Notes: generated from the sequence alone by a model not told the origin. Numbered from the stretch's first letter, positions 10,770 to 21,774 are shown. The stretch: 64,000 bases of DNA from Pogostemon cablin (GCA_023678885.1 CM042982.1:9982001-10046000), one strand, 5' to 3'. Numbers and translations are program-made.

Positions 10770-11274
10770 TCATCTCACGAAGAAAGGCAGCATATTCGAA
10801 TGGGATGAAGCTTGTAATAATGCTTTCAATAGCATTAAAGAATACTTGATGAAGGCACCAATGTTGGGTGCTCCAATACCAGAACGCCCATTAATTCTTT
10901 ATCTAGCTGCTCAAGAGCATTCTGTTGGAGTTTTGCTTGCACAAGAAAATGATGATGGCAAAGAAAGAGCTGTATACTACCTGAGTAGAACCATGACTCC
11001 AAACGAGTTAAAGTATTCACCCATTGAGAAGATATGCTTATCTCTTATCTTTGTGATTCAAAAGTTGAAGCATTACTTTCAAGCTCATACAGTCCGTTTG
11101 GTTTCAAAAGCCAACCCACTAAAGTTTGTCATGTCAAAGCCAGTACTTTCTGATCGGCTTGCAAGATGGTATCTCCACCTTCAACAGTTTGAGATCGTGT
11201 ACGTTCTCCAAAAGGCCGTAAAAGGACAAGTATTGGCAGATTTTCTAGCTGATCACTCAATGCCTGCTGAATGA
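10672..11274 (+). pseudogene. Retrotransposon RNase H (original gypsy type)
   Basis: This 200-codon stretch is shifted in frame relative to RT. It begins in the RT connection (YLRRFISNLAGRCQPFSHLT) and runs through the LGAPIPERPLILYLAAQEHS and YYLSRTMTPNELKYSPIEK motifs to VKGQVLADFLADHSMPAE. In the Tat lineage the original RNase H has become a degenerate connection-like domain and is followed by a second one (family knowledge). The next domain fits that. A TGA stop closes it at 11272-11274. Confidence 0.75.
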
Positions 11275-11313
11275 GAACTATCTGATGAATTCCCAGATAA
11301 AGATGCTTTCGCT

Positions 11314-11679
11314 GTGGAAGTAGCTTCTCCTTGGAAGATGTATTTCGATGGAGCATCTCATAGAGAAGGACCTGGTGCAGGAATCGTGTTTGTAACATCC
11401 AGTGGTGAAGTTTTACCCTTCTCATTTTCCTTAACGGAAAATTTCTCCAACAATGTGGTTGAGTATCAAGCACTCATACTTGGTTTGGAGATGGCTGTCG
11501 ATATAAAGCAGCTACACCTTAGGGTGTATGGTGATTTGCTATTGGTGATAAATCAACTCCTTGGAGTGTACGAAGTAAAAAATCCTGAGTTACTCCCATA
11601 CCACAAGTATGCTCAGAAACTTATAGGTTATCTCGATGATGTTGATATTAATCATCTGTCTAGAAGAGAGAATAAGTAA
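11314..11679 (+). pseudogene. Second, archaeal-type RNase H (aRNH)
   Basis: A 121-codon stretch contains WKMYFDGASHREGPGAGIVF (first Asp), NNVVEYQALILGLEMA (Glu), GDLLLVINQL (Asp) and an HLSRRENK end close to the last Asp-Ala motif (continued as ADALAKLAST after a TAA at 11677). This is the extra RNase H acquired by the Tat lineage. The Ser that usually follows the second Asp is Leu. The catalytic Asp and Glu residues seem preserved, in contrast to RT and integrase. Confidence 0.8.
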
Positions 11680-11981
11680 GCTGACGCCCTCGCTAAGTTA
11701 GCATCAACTATAGCTATGCCAGAAACGCAAATTCAAATACAGTGTTTATAAGTTGGGTTGTACCACCAATCTTTGAAGATGATGATTATAAAGAAGTTGA
11801 AAATCATGTGGTGGACGTTTTCGAAATTGAAGAAAAAAATTGGCGCTAACCACTTGTGGATTATTTGAAATATGATAAGTTGCCTAACGATCCATGACAA
11901 AGGGTTGATATTCGGTGTCGGGCACCTCGGTTCATCTATTTCAAATGTATACTTTATAGAAGATCATTTGATGGAATCTTC

Positions 11982-12578
11982 TTGAGATGCCTGGGTAAGG
12001 AAGAAGCTATTCAAGCGATGGAGGAGGCTCACTCTGGAATTTGCGGTGCTCATCAATCTGGGCCAAAGTTACACTTCAGGATAAAAAGAATGGGCTACTA
12101 TTGGCCAATAATGGTGGGTCCGCTTACCAAATCTTCTGGTGGTCATTTCTACATCTTGGCTGCAAAAGATTACTTTTCAAAGTGGGCTGAAGTTGTGCCT
12201 CTGAGGGAAGTAAAGAAAGAAAATGTTGCTGATTTCATTCGGGTCAACATCATTTATAGATATGGTATTCCACGCTACATCATCACTGATAATGGAAAGC
12301 AGTTCAACAATAGTTGGATTGATAAGTTGTGTGAGAAGTTTGATTTCAAACAAAGGAAATCATCAGTGTACAACACAGCTGCCAATGGTCTTGCCGAAGC
12401 CTTTAATAAAACTTTATGCAGTTTACTGAAGAAAGTGGTCTCAAAGTCAAAAAGAGATTGGCATGAAAGAATCAATGAAGCTTTATGGGCGTACCGTACC
12501 ACATATAGAACACCTACTCAGGCTACTCCATATTCTTTGGTGTATGGTGTTAAAGCTGTAGTGCCTCTTGAAAAATAA
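11982..12578 (+). pseudogene. Retrotransposon integrase core with internal deletion
   Basis: The N-terminal zinc-binding half is represented by EEAHSGICGAHQSGPK (two His). Right after YYWPIMV the sequence jumps to the middle of the catalytic core (GPLTKSSGGHFYILAAKDYF). The two Cys of the HHCC finger and the first catalytic Asp are therefore missing. The second Asp (IITDNGKQF) and the Glu (ANGLAEAFNK) remain. The end (TPTQATPYSLVYG) is typical of plant gypsy integrases. A stop at 12576 separates the C-terminal tail. Confidence 0.85.
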
Positions 12579-12587
12579 ATTCCCTCT

Positions 12588-12950
12588 TTGAGGATAGCCA
12601 AACAGGAAGGCCTCACCGAAGAAGAAAATGCAAAGTTACGTCTTCAAGAGTTGGAAGCGTTAGATGAAAAGAGGTTGGAAGCCCAACAAAAACTTGAATG
12701 TTACCAATCTCGCCTTTCTAGAACATTTAACAAGAAAGTGAAGATACGTTCTTTCCAAGTTGGTGATTTGGTGCTTGCTGTGAGAAGACCTATAGTAGTC
12801 ACTCATCGTGTTGGAAATAAATTTCTATCTAAATGGGATGGCCCTTATGTTGTGAAAGAAGCATATACAAATGGCGTCTACAAATTGATCTCGTAGGATG
12901 GCGTGAACATTGGCCCCATAAATGGGAAGTTCTTGAAATGCTACTACGCG
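12588..12950 (+). pseudogene. Integrase C-terminal region
   Basis: The stretch NAKLRLQELEALDEKRLEAQ, FQVGDLVLAVRR and FLSKWDGPYVVKEAYTNGVY is the usual integrase tail of Tat/Athila-like elements. It is separated from the core by a stop. After a TAG at 12894 the frame continues for a few codons that read like the usual terminus. No chromodomain is present. Confidence 0.7.
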
Positions 12951-13555
12951 TAAAACAAATACAAATACAACGCTCCTTGGCGCACGAGCCTAAACTGCAT
13001 GTTACTCCTAGTCCGCATGAGTATAAACTGTGTATGACAAACTCCTGGGACGCATGAGTATAAACTGTGTACGACACCCACCAAAGGTAATTATATGTGG
13101 TTAAACTATTAATTCACCCCACTCAGATATTTTAAGTGATTAAAGCATTAATTTGTCTAAAGTGGTTAAAGAATAGTCATTCTTGGCCCGCAAGAGTATA
13201 AACTATGCACGGCACCCCCCCATTCAAGCCAAATCATATCCCTTGAACTACGTTATGACTTGATCCTCTGCAAAGAGGTACGTAGGCAGCTTAGTTTTCC
13301 ACTAAGTTCAGTCGTTACGCAAGTTATGTTGTATAAGTTAGCATGCTAGTAGAAGAAGTTAAAAAATGGTGACATATATTCGTGATGAATGCTCATTGAT
13401 GAAGATATATTAAGACAACAAAGTGAATGAGAAAATAATTATCTTTATTCATAAGTCACCGATACTCATCGTATGAAAACATAAAAAGGGAAAGAAGCTA
13501 GCAAATAAATAAAGGAGCGAAATTTAAAAAAAGAAAAAGAAAAAGCAGTCATATG
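12951..13555 (+). other. Non-coding spacer of the retrotransposon with short repeats
   Basis: No sense gene is visible between integrase and the antisense gene. A motif GC(A/C)TGAGTATAAACTGTG(T/C) recurs three times (about 13010-13075 and 13190-13215), separated by A/T-rich sequence. Similar repeats after pol are common in Tat elements. Its role is unknown. Confidence 0.5.
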
Positions 13556-16424
13556 CTAAACAAGAAAGTTGTCAGATAGTATGCTTTGTAAAACAAACTT
13601 CAGAGCTGCTTTCTCTTCTTCAGATGATGATTCTTTCAAGACGGCTGCATTGTCAAGCGCAAGGATATCCTCTGCTATGAGCTCAACTTCCTTCTTAGCA
13701 CGACAGAGAGTTTGTTGGAGACGATCATCTACTTCAGATAAAGTTTTCTCTCCCTTCTGCAGATTAGTCATCTCTTTGCCTATCGACTCCAACTCTTCCC
13801 AAGTAGTCTTTAGTTTTTTTGTCTCTGTCATATGAGTGTCTCTGTAATTCTGAAGACAACCTTTGATGTTGGTCAAGCATTTTACATGATTTCCAGTGGA
13901 TGTCGCTTCATCAGACTTTAATTTTGTCGCAGTATAAGCATCGGCCTTATCAAATAGAGGTTCCAGGGCTACCTCTAAAGGAGAACAGTCGATTCTAAGA
14001 GCCTTCACTTCCTTTATCAAGGCAAATATTTCTTGCCTCAGAGTTGATAAAAACTCAAGAGGAGTTCGTTTGAGTTTTCTTCTTATTTTATTCCATGCGC
14101 TCCGAGCAAATTTTCCTTTGAGCACGAGTAATCTTCTTAGATATAAATTCTGAGATCATGGGGCCTGCCTTTGAAGAATTCACTCCTGTGGTAGATGCAT
14201 CACTTTCAGTAGAATTATCACTCTCATCGGAATCGTCACCACTACCAGAATTTGAAGAGATGCCCAAGATCTGATAAGAGGAGAAATATGCTAATGTAAA
14301 GAAGAAAAATATACAATGAAAAATAGGATAAGGAAAAGGGGGAAACCTCATCTGCCAAATCTTTTGAAGTAACAGCAGTAATTAATTCCTTTCCTTCAGC
14401 AGCCTTAGAGCCAGAAATTTTCGGCGCAACCTACAATAATAAAAGAGAGCTTTGTAAGAAAATGAAATAAAGAAAAAAGGAAAAGAGGAGAGAGAATGGA
14501 AGAAACCTCATTATCTTGTTTTTCAGTGTGAACAACATATTTCTTCCTCTTCCAATGGCGTTCAGTAAAGGCGCTACGACTTTCCATAGATTGAGGAACG
14601 TTTTTCTTCCTTTTGTGCACTACAGGTCGTGATACTTCATTATGCACTGGGGAAATAGCTTGGACCTCTTGGTTGTTTTCATCAAGGTCGTTTATGATAT
14701 CTACTTCTTCTTCTAAAGGGGCTGATGCTGGAGTAATCAGGTCTTTGATGTGATCAGATAAATAAGTACCGTGGACTTGCTTCCACCACTCCTTATATTC
14801 AGATGTGGAGTAATTTTTAGGAGCCGAGGCTGCACATGGAAAATAAGCTTCAGATTTCGAATTACATGCGGTAGAATGTTTCCAATGATTAAAGCCTTCT
14901 TCTAAAGAAGCCTCATGAAGGTTGGTTCTAAGCATATTAGGAACATCTTGCAGGAAGCCAAATTGACAAGCAAATCTATGGGGAGAATAGGGCTCCATCA
15001 CATAATGAGCTTCTTGCCGTAAAGTAAGATAGCTAGTACGAATAGCCATAAGATGGGCCCAACTGTGCCAGTCCTTATTCCCATCATCCACATAGTGAGT
15101 AGCTTTATCTTTTGAGAAAATATTGCAAGTCCACGAAGCGGTATCAGCTGTTTGGATTCGCTTGTGAGCATCTCAGGATCAAAGTATTTTACACCTTGCT
15201 CACCAGAGTAAGTTAGCATTCGAGGATGAGATAATTTACTACCAGTTGGAAAATGAGTCTTAAAATAATGAACCAACCAAGCATGAACAAAATGAACAGG
15301 GAATGTTGATTTCACTTCAGACGAACTTGATGAGTTCGAAATTGTGTTCAAACCACGATAGATGCTTGTCAGTACTGAAATTGCAAGACTTACCTTTTTT
15401 TCCTATAGCCATTAAACTTGTCACTTTAAAGGTACTTGGCCATATCAAGCCTACTTCATCACCCGGAAGTGCAAAAGTACAAAGCCAACATGCTAAATAA
15501 GCAGCTAGATAGGTTTCTTCTTGGTTCACTTGCACAACGCCCAACTTCTTGAATTGATCTATCTCAGCAGATGTCCATGATTGATGATTTGGGATAATAC
15601 CAGTTAGATTATAAGTCTTTTTAGGCCGTGTAGTTATTTTTTTTGGACACGCTTAAGAGGTGGAAGGTATGTTACAACCTTCTTAGACCAAAAAGTCACC
15701 CATTGATCGATCGTTACGCCTTTTTTATTAGCATTCTTGTAAAGCAAACGATAGGCGCCAAACAGCTGCATGGGATACATAATTCATTACTCGTAGAAAG
15801 CAGTTCTGCTAAGCTCGGCACAACTTCATCATACAAGTAACCAGCTAAAGGCAGCCCCATCAAGTTGTATAAATCCCACAAAGAAATTGATATTTCCCCA
15901 TGTTTGGTGAGTAAAGTATTGGTAGAAGAACACCAAGCCTCGCAAAAAGCTTTGACAACTTCATAGCTGCAGTCATAAGTAAAGAGAGATGCAAAGACAT
16001 CGTCGTAAAGTTTGATGTTTCGAAGAAGAGATCGATATCGACTTAGCACATCTTCAGTCCATTCCCAATACCCTTGGATATAATGGGAGTCTCTAAGAAA
16101 CTTGATCGGTTCTCTCGAAGCTACTTTACCTTTTTCTTTCAAGATGCGTTGTCCCAAAGATGGTAAGGGCTCTAAACTAGGGTTTGACTCAATATCAGCT
16201 CCCTTCAAAGTCCAAGTTATGTTATTCTTACCAAAAGTAAGTTCATAAATCCAGCATTCTAGGAAGAATTCATTCTTGAGCTTAGAAGGGTCTATTGCAT
16301 GGTTCCCTAGCAAAGATTTCTCGACTAAAAGGCGAGTCCCTTTATGCAAAGGCTGACACTCGTCATCAAGAAGTAATAAGTAGTTCGAGCCAGACTTTCC
16401 CGAAACATTTCTGAAATAAACCAT
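13556..16424 (-). pseudogene. Antisense plant-mobile-domain gene carried by the retrotransposon
   Basis: The reading is minus, opposite to gag-pol. 16424-15714 (236 codons) contains IKLYDDVFASLFTYDCSYEV, EAWCSSTNTLLTKHGEISIS and LWDLYNLMGLPLAGYLYDEV, the signature of the plant mobile domain. The domain continues in 15544-15317 (YLAAYLACWLCTFALPGDEV) and 15351-14998 (YFKTHFPTGSKL, MLTYSGEQG). Next come a Lys/Arg-rich stretch (15091-14520), a Ser/Asp-rich stretch (14351-14088) and a coiled-coil-like tail (14125-13556). Two short GT-AG introns are visible (about 14508-14432 and 14347-14275), so it was a spliced gene. Several frameshifts break it. Antisense extra genes at this place are known in Tat elements; function is unknown. 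Confidence 0.75.
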
Positions 16425-16481
16425 GTCAGAAATTGATTAGCTGCAAAATAAGTGAAGGAGTATTAGAAGATCAGAAAATTG

Positions 16482-17557
16482 GCATGAAAATAATTTAAGT
16501 TTAATACCCAACAAATTAAGTGGGTTTTAAATTAAGTAAAACTTGACTCCTAAGTCAAATAAAGCCTGGAAGGTTCCAGAATCAGGTCAAATCAAGCAAT
16601 GACCTATCAAACTGTGTTATATATGGCAAGGCTCAAGCCTACAGAATCAAGTCAAAAAATAGTTTGGACCAATCAAATTGCGAGTTATTTATGGGGCATC
16701 CTCTACCTACACCTATATAAGGAGCCCTCTTCCATTCATTCCAAACACACCGAGAGCGATTCTCTACGAAGGTCAAAGACTTCAGAGTTGTCTGAATAGT
16801 TTTTCGATTCCTTCAACGAGAGTTAACTCAAGAACGGAATACATCTGGGATTCGAGTTTTAAGCCACTTGGTTTTAAGCCGCCCGGAACAAGCGTTCTTA
16901 AGTCAAGTTCTTTGGTGAACGGCCTATAATCTGGGACTCAGATGCTAAGTCGTCCGGATTTAAGCCATCTCAAGTTGGTGTTCTTCCAAGAACGGCCTAT
17001 AATATGGGACTCAGGTGCTAAACCGCCCGAATTTAAGCGTTCATAAGTCAAGTTTTTTGGTGAATGGCCTATAGTCTGGGACTCAGGCGCTAAGTCGCCC
17101 GGATTTAAGCCTGCTTAAGTAAAAAAATGACTTATAATATGGGATTAAGGTGCTAAACCACCCGAATTTAAGAGTTCTTAAGCTAAGTTCTTCGACGTTC
17201 TTCGTGAAGTTAACATCGTTCTAATATATTGAACAATGTTCTTCACCTAAAATCTTCAAGGATCAATGTTTAATTCGAGTAAAGGCTCGATGCCCACGGA
17301 TTAACGTTATAAATCCATGAAGCCGAGTTTGAACAAGCTTCACCTGAAGATCCAACTCAACACACTCCAGTCAAAGTCAAGTTAAGTCAACACAAGTTAA
17401 CAAGTCAAAGTCAAACTAAATTAATTTGAGAGAAGAATCAGATGATTAATTGAGATTGTAACTCGTTTATATTATCTTTTATATTAATTTCGTCTGAAAT
17501 TATCTTTGTTCACCTTTTTGTGTTTATTTTATTATAAATACAAAATTTGTTGTTACA
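16482..17557 (+). repeat. 3' LTR, truncated at its 5' end
   Basis: It matches the 5' LTR from about 5660 to 6735 and ends TTGTTGTTACA at 17557. The first ~130 bases of the 5' LTR are absent, and the sequence before 16482 has no polypurine tract. A deletion therefore seems to have removed the tract and the LTR start. The TATA box reads TATATAA at 16714-16720. Confidence 0.85.
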
Positions 17558-17562
17558 CTTGG
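17558..17562. repeat. Right target-site duplication CTTGG
   Basis: It directly follows the 3' LTR. It is identical to 5523-5527 and is followed by viral coat-protein sequence on the minus strand. Confidence 0.9.
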
Positions 17563-18118
17563 CTTTGAGAAATGACATCTTTCTTGCTATTGAGTCCAGC
17601 TCGCATGGTTCATACTCTTTAATCAGCATTTCCCTCCATGGGCTTGGAATCTTGGCAAAGAATATGTGGAATACTTCTTTCTCCTTGATCTTTGATTTCC
17701 ATCTATACTCTGTAAAGAGTTTGATGTACTCGTCTACGTGACACATGTCAAGTAGTTCCAGACTGTATAGGGCATTCTTATACTTCGTTCTTCTTTTCTT
17801 CTTCCATTCCTTTGAAGTAACTTACTCCGGTGAAGTGGATCTTGTAAATTTTGGCCATGCAGTCAACAATGTTGCAAAGAGTATCTCCCAGGCGTATTTT
17901 ACTGATCCTTCCAGATTCATAGTTAGGAACCTTATGTACCCTTTTTTATCCACCTCCAATGCGCCACCTGCAATCTTCATGACATTTGTCCATTCATCAA
18001 TCAAGGTTTCTCTATTCTTGAAGTCTAGAATGTCGAGGTTGAGGATCAACCCGTATGGATTTATCGGTTTAAGGTGAGACCGTCCATATGGGGTGTTGTG
18101 TAAGTTAGATCCTTGAAC
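17558..18118 (-). pseudogene. Pararetrovirus coat protein, core part
   Basis: From 18118 down the frame reads LNLDILDFKNRETLIDEWTN, a GYIRFLTMNLEGSVKYAWE stretch, then EYRWKSKIKEKEVFHIFFAK and IPSPWREMLIKEY. This is the capsid core pattern of caulimovirids, including the Phe-x2-Lys-x-Pro-x-Pro-Trp motif. The gene is interrupted at 17558 by the retrotransposon and resumes at 5527 in the same frame once one target copy is removed. A stop near 17820 and a shift separate two sub-pieces. Confidence 0.8.
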
Positions 18119-19172
18119 TCAGCTCGCTCCTGTTGACAGTCCAATCACCTTCATTTTGAAATTTCCTGGGTTTTGGAATGTCTCTTCTTGTCTCCCTTCA
18201 TGGACTTCATGTGATCCAAAAGTTCCTTCATTTAGGCTCAGATCCCATTGTGTCTGATGAGCCTGTGACTGTTGTTGTGAGCTTGATTCATCTCCAACAT
18301 TCATTTTTAGATCTACAATTGATAGTCCTTGGAAGGACTCATATAGATCTCGTAGATCTTCAAGATTTGCTCTTTCCATCTGGGGATGTGGATTCTCCTC
18401 GAAGGATGGCAATCATCTTCTCATTTTTGACTTTGGCCTTATGACCTCCGTCGTTTTCCCCTTTTGGTGTAAAAGGGGTTCTGTTCCGAAGGTTAGTGGT
18501 AACCTTCCTCCTTGCCTTTTTCTGTCACCTTGGTTTCAAGGGATTTTACTTGTTCTATCAACTTCATGATGAGGTCGAGTTGCTTGTTCTGCAATTTCTC
18601 CACCTTGTCCATCTTAAGGCTAATCTCAAATATTGTCTTGGACATGCTTTAGCAATATTCTCCAAAGAATCTCACCGTATTCTGCAATTCTCTAAGATCT
18701 TGGTTCATCTTAGAGTTATCTGCCTCGATCTCCTTCCACTCTGTCATTCTGTCCAATGTGTAAAGTGGTAGGGCTTGCAAATTTCTCTTGGACCCTGGTT
18801 GGGTCATTTCCTCTATTGTCTGTGTTTGGGAACATTTCCATGGATCTCGGTGAAACTTTAGAGTTCCACTATATTCCTTTCTATTTCTTTGAAATATTTT
18901 ATCTCCATCTGGCATAGTTCTTCCAGATGTTCTTCCTTGGTGTGGTTGGCGCGAATATTCGCTATCTCCTTTCTTTGGATTACACCGTCCCACCATCGGT
19001 CGGCTTCCTCGTATTCCTTCTCTGTATATTTTCTATACAATATACAATAATATTGTTGTGTAGAACTGCTTGTCTCGTCACAGTTAACAGGCCAGAAGTC
19101 CCTGTTGCTCTAGCTTTGAACAGGGTTGTTAGTCCTGTCATTCTCGGAAGTCGAACTTTCATTCGGATCCAT
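18119..19172 (-). pseudogene. First pararetrovirus ORF, upstream of the coat core
   Basis: The first ATG after the primer site is at 19172 (MDPNESSTSENDR), 79 bases beyond it. The frame breaks after about 20 codons. Pieces at 19040-18858 and 18996-18649 are rich in Lys, Glu and Gln with a predicted helical look (EEHLEELCQMEIKYFKEIER). The piece 18412-18119 is a Ser/Gln-rich linker leading into the coat core. Together they fit the N-terminal part of a coat polyprotein. I cannot name a domain. Confidence 0.45.
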
Positions 19173-19250
19173 ATCTCTTTGAAACTCTCCTCTCGTTAAG
19201 TGATATAAGTTCATAATAAATTTATCCATTTTTAAATAAATAAACCTAGG

Positions 19251-19262
19251 GCTCTGATACCA
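19251..19262 (-). promoter_or_regulatory. Met-tRNA primer binding site of the pararetrovirus
   Basis: The minus strand reads TGGTATCAGAGC followed by CCTAGG. This is complementary to the 3' end of plant initiator Met-tRNA and is the standard caulimovirid primer site. It lies just before the first ORF and marks the start of the viral minus-strand DNA. Confidence 0.85.
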
Positions 19263-19340
19263 TTTTGAAGCGCGAAAAGTTGAGTTAGACTGGCATAAAA
19301 TAGGTGTAGCATAAATTCTGACTTGGAACTGATTTAGCAC
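19263..19340 (-). other. Viral leader and approximate right edge of the endogenous virus
   Basis: Sequence beyond the primer site should be pregenomic leader. I cannot place the junction with host DNA exactly. By about 19340-19450 the sequence (TTTGCAAATTTACATTTTTAG and following) no longer looks viral. Confidence 0.35.
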
Positions 19341-21513
19341 ATTTTGGTGTCAATTTTGCAAATTTACATTTTTAGAAAAACTTCTACGGACCAAAATCTC
19401 AGGCTACGGGACCATTTCTGCAAGTGACCTACTCCAATGGGACTAATCCTGCATCTACCCCGATTGTTTTGTGGTTTTACGATATATTTGGTAGTAGTAT
19501 AGATGTTTTTCACTTGTAATTTGTACTCTCTTTGTTTTTTTTTATAATTCTTTTACCCTAATGACAATAATATTCTTTTTCAAAAAAAAATATAAAAGTA
19601 TTAAAAGGTAAATAAAACTATGAAAGATAGTATAATAATAATAATATCGACGTGAGTTGTATATTATTTCATGACTGACTGTTCAGAATATGTCTGTGTG
19701 CGTGCTGTATATTATTATAGCTAGCTGTTCGGAATATATCGATCGGTGTGAGTAGTATATGACTAGCTATTCACATTACGTCAGTGTGAGTGTGAGTGTG
19801 AGTGTGAGTGTGAGTGTGAGTTGTATACGACTAACTATTCACATTACGTTGAAAACACGTGGCCACATTCTTTATCTCTAAATTTATAATATTTTTCAAT
19901 AATTGATTTATCTAGTTTCTCTAAATTTCTCTCCATGGAGCAGAAATCAAGATCGACTCAAATTTAATAATTTTATTTAAAATGTTTCTCCTTATCTTCT
20001 TTATTTATTAGTTACAACTCTCTTTCTCTAGCTATATATAGCACTCATTCTACTATGTGAGCAATACAGAGTTAAAGTGAGCTCTAAATCATTCTCTTTC
20101 ATCTATGTCCAGAGAATCTTTTATCTATTCTTCCATCTTTATACATCCTTTTAGAGTGTTCATCTATTCTTCCATCTTTATTCATCCTTCTATCTATTTG
20201 AGTATTTGTTGATTGTTTATTATTCTGGTGATGAGAGTGGTCATCATCTTCCCTTCCACCTTATCCTGTGCATCTATGTTTATATATTCTTCCATCACCT
20301 GTTCAATTTATTCTTCCATCCCTGTTCAGTAAAGTGAGATATAATATTGAATTGGGGGAGAAGTGTTTTGACCGTGTAGAGCGTGGCATCATCAACAAAT
20401 TGATTCTGCAAATCGTGGAGGAGTAACTATTAATTCGTTGATGGTGCGACGCTGTGTGCGACCAAAATTCTTCTTCTTTTTAGCTGCTGCATGTGTATTC
20501 TCTTTCCAAATATTATCCCTACACCAATCATAAAATTCAAAACGATTTCTTATTAGGCAAAAATTTATATAAGTCCCAAGGGAACGTGTCTTATATTATT
20601 CAATTTTATATTCTTAATATAAAAACTTATGTTTTTGATATTTTTTAAAAAAAAATTATTATTTTTAATCGAACATTTATATTATCTATATTTCATCAAC
20701 TTATTCAATGAAAAAATTATATTCTATTTAATAAAAGAGTATAACATTCCAACTCTTCTTATTAATTTAAAATTAGGTTAGGGAATATGCATTAGTTTTT
20801 TCCTTTAATTTTACTCCACGTTTCAGTTATATTATAGAAGATGATTAAACGTAGAATTGGTTAAATTAAGGAATAAAAATTGCATTTTCCTTTAAAATTA
20901 TGTTTATCTATTGAACTTTTTTATTATTTTATTTTTTTAACATATCGGTTATCTTTGTTTTGAGGTAGAAGTTTTTCTATTTTTATTTTATTTTGTTTTA
21001 AATTAAAAAATGTAAAATAAAATTAAAAAATGTTCAAAAAATATGCGTTGACCAATAAGTAAATAACATTAGGAAATAATTATCAAATCTTTAATTTAGC
21101 TCTATATTTTTCATGGCTAAAATTTGCGTCCTGCTCCCAAATCTAATAATTTTCGAGAGTTATACCCTTCATTATTACATATTATACCTTTTAATAACGT
21201 ATAACCTAAATTTTTAAGAAAAAAAAATAATTTTATTAATTAAATATTTATACAATTCATATTTCAATTGATATTTTCAATGTAAAAATTAAACTCTTAC
21301 TAATTAAATTATATACGATTTAAAATAAAATATTATACCCTTATACACATTGTTCACCCATGAACACAAGAGACCAAAGGTATACACATTGTGCACCCGT
21401 AAACACAAGAGACCAATTTATTTTTCAAAAGTTAGATATATGTGCATGGCGTTATAGAAAAAAAAAAGATATCTGTGCACGGCGTGCACCCATATAGTAT
21501 GTATTAATTTTTA
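19341..21513. other. Gene-free AT-rich region
   Basis: No convincing coding sequence was seen. A (GTGTGA)n microsatellite runs 19784-19820, flanked by imperfect duplicates of GACTA(G/A)CTATTCACATTACG. A TATATATA-type box near 20033, followed by a leader-like stretch with CATCTATTCTTCCATC repeats (to about 20340), looks like a promoter or an LTR end without an attached gene. 20560-21330 is low-complexity A/T. Confidence 0.6.
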
Positions 21514-21541
21514 CTAGCTTTTACTCGTGCGTTGCACGGGA
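21514..21541 (-). mobile_element. Helitron-type 3' terminus
   Basis: On the minus strand a 7-bp stem hairpin (CCCGTGC, loop AAC, GCACGAG with one mismatch, 21540-21524) is followed six bases later by CTAG and then a T at 21513. A GC hairpin just before CTRR at an A/T target is the hallmark of Helitron ends. The body should extend rightward. I did not find a firm TC 5' end. Confidence 0.6.
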
Positions 21542-21639
21542 ATAGATTATTACAATTTTATTAATTATTTAAAATTTTATTTAAATTATATTATGTGTTA
21601 TATAACTATTAGTTAATAATTTTTAATATAACTTGAATT

Positions 21640-21760
21640 TTACGTTGTTAGTTTTTGGATTTTAGAAGGTGTGATATGGAGTACTTCACCCATCCTACGA
21701 ATGTTGTTGCATTTATTGTTAGCACGGACATTAAGAAATATTATATTTAATTTGTAATGG
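21640..21760. repeat. Dispersed repeat, copy 1 (inverted copy at 24950-25090)
   Basis: It contains GTACTTCACCCATCCTACGA and ATGTTGTT(G/A)(C/T)ATTTATTGTT. The reverse complement, slightly diverged, is at 24950-25090, and part recurs near 26535-26600. It lies just inside the Helitron-type end, so it is probably the subterminal part of a non-autonomous Helitron family. Confidence 0.65.
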
Positions 21761-21774
21761 ACTAAAAAATAGTA

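Larger units (their letters stand above)
5528..17557 (+). mobile_element. Ty3/gypsy LTR retrotransposon, Tat lineage, nested in the viral coat gene
   Basis: The 12.0-kb element is bounded by TGTAA at the left and TTACA at the right with target duplication CTTGG. It reads LTR, primer site, gag, protease, RT, RNase H, a second archaeal-type RNase H, integrase, a long region with an antisense gene, then a 5'-truncated LTR. Dual RNase H domains plus an extra antisense gene before the 3' LTR are features of the Tat lineage (Grande, Retand, Ogre relatives). It lies opposite in strand to the virus. Many stops, a damaged RT box and an integrase deletion make it non-autonomous. Removing it with one CTTGG rejoins the coat frame, so it entered after the virus had integrated. 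Confidence 0.9.

Noticed and set aside
19244..19262. Primer site of a copia element rather than of the pararetrovirus
   Set aside because: No LTR, gag or copia RT is near; the site is in the correct place and strand for the adjacent viral ORF.
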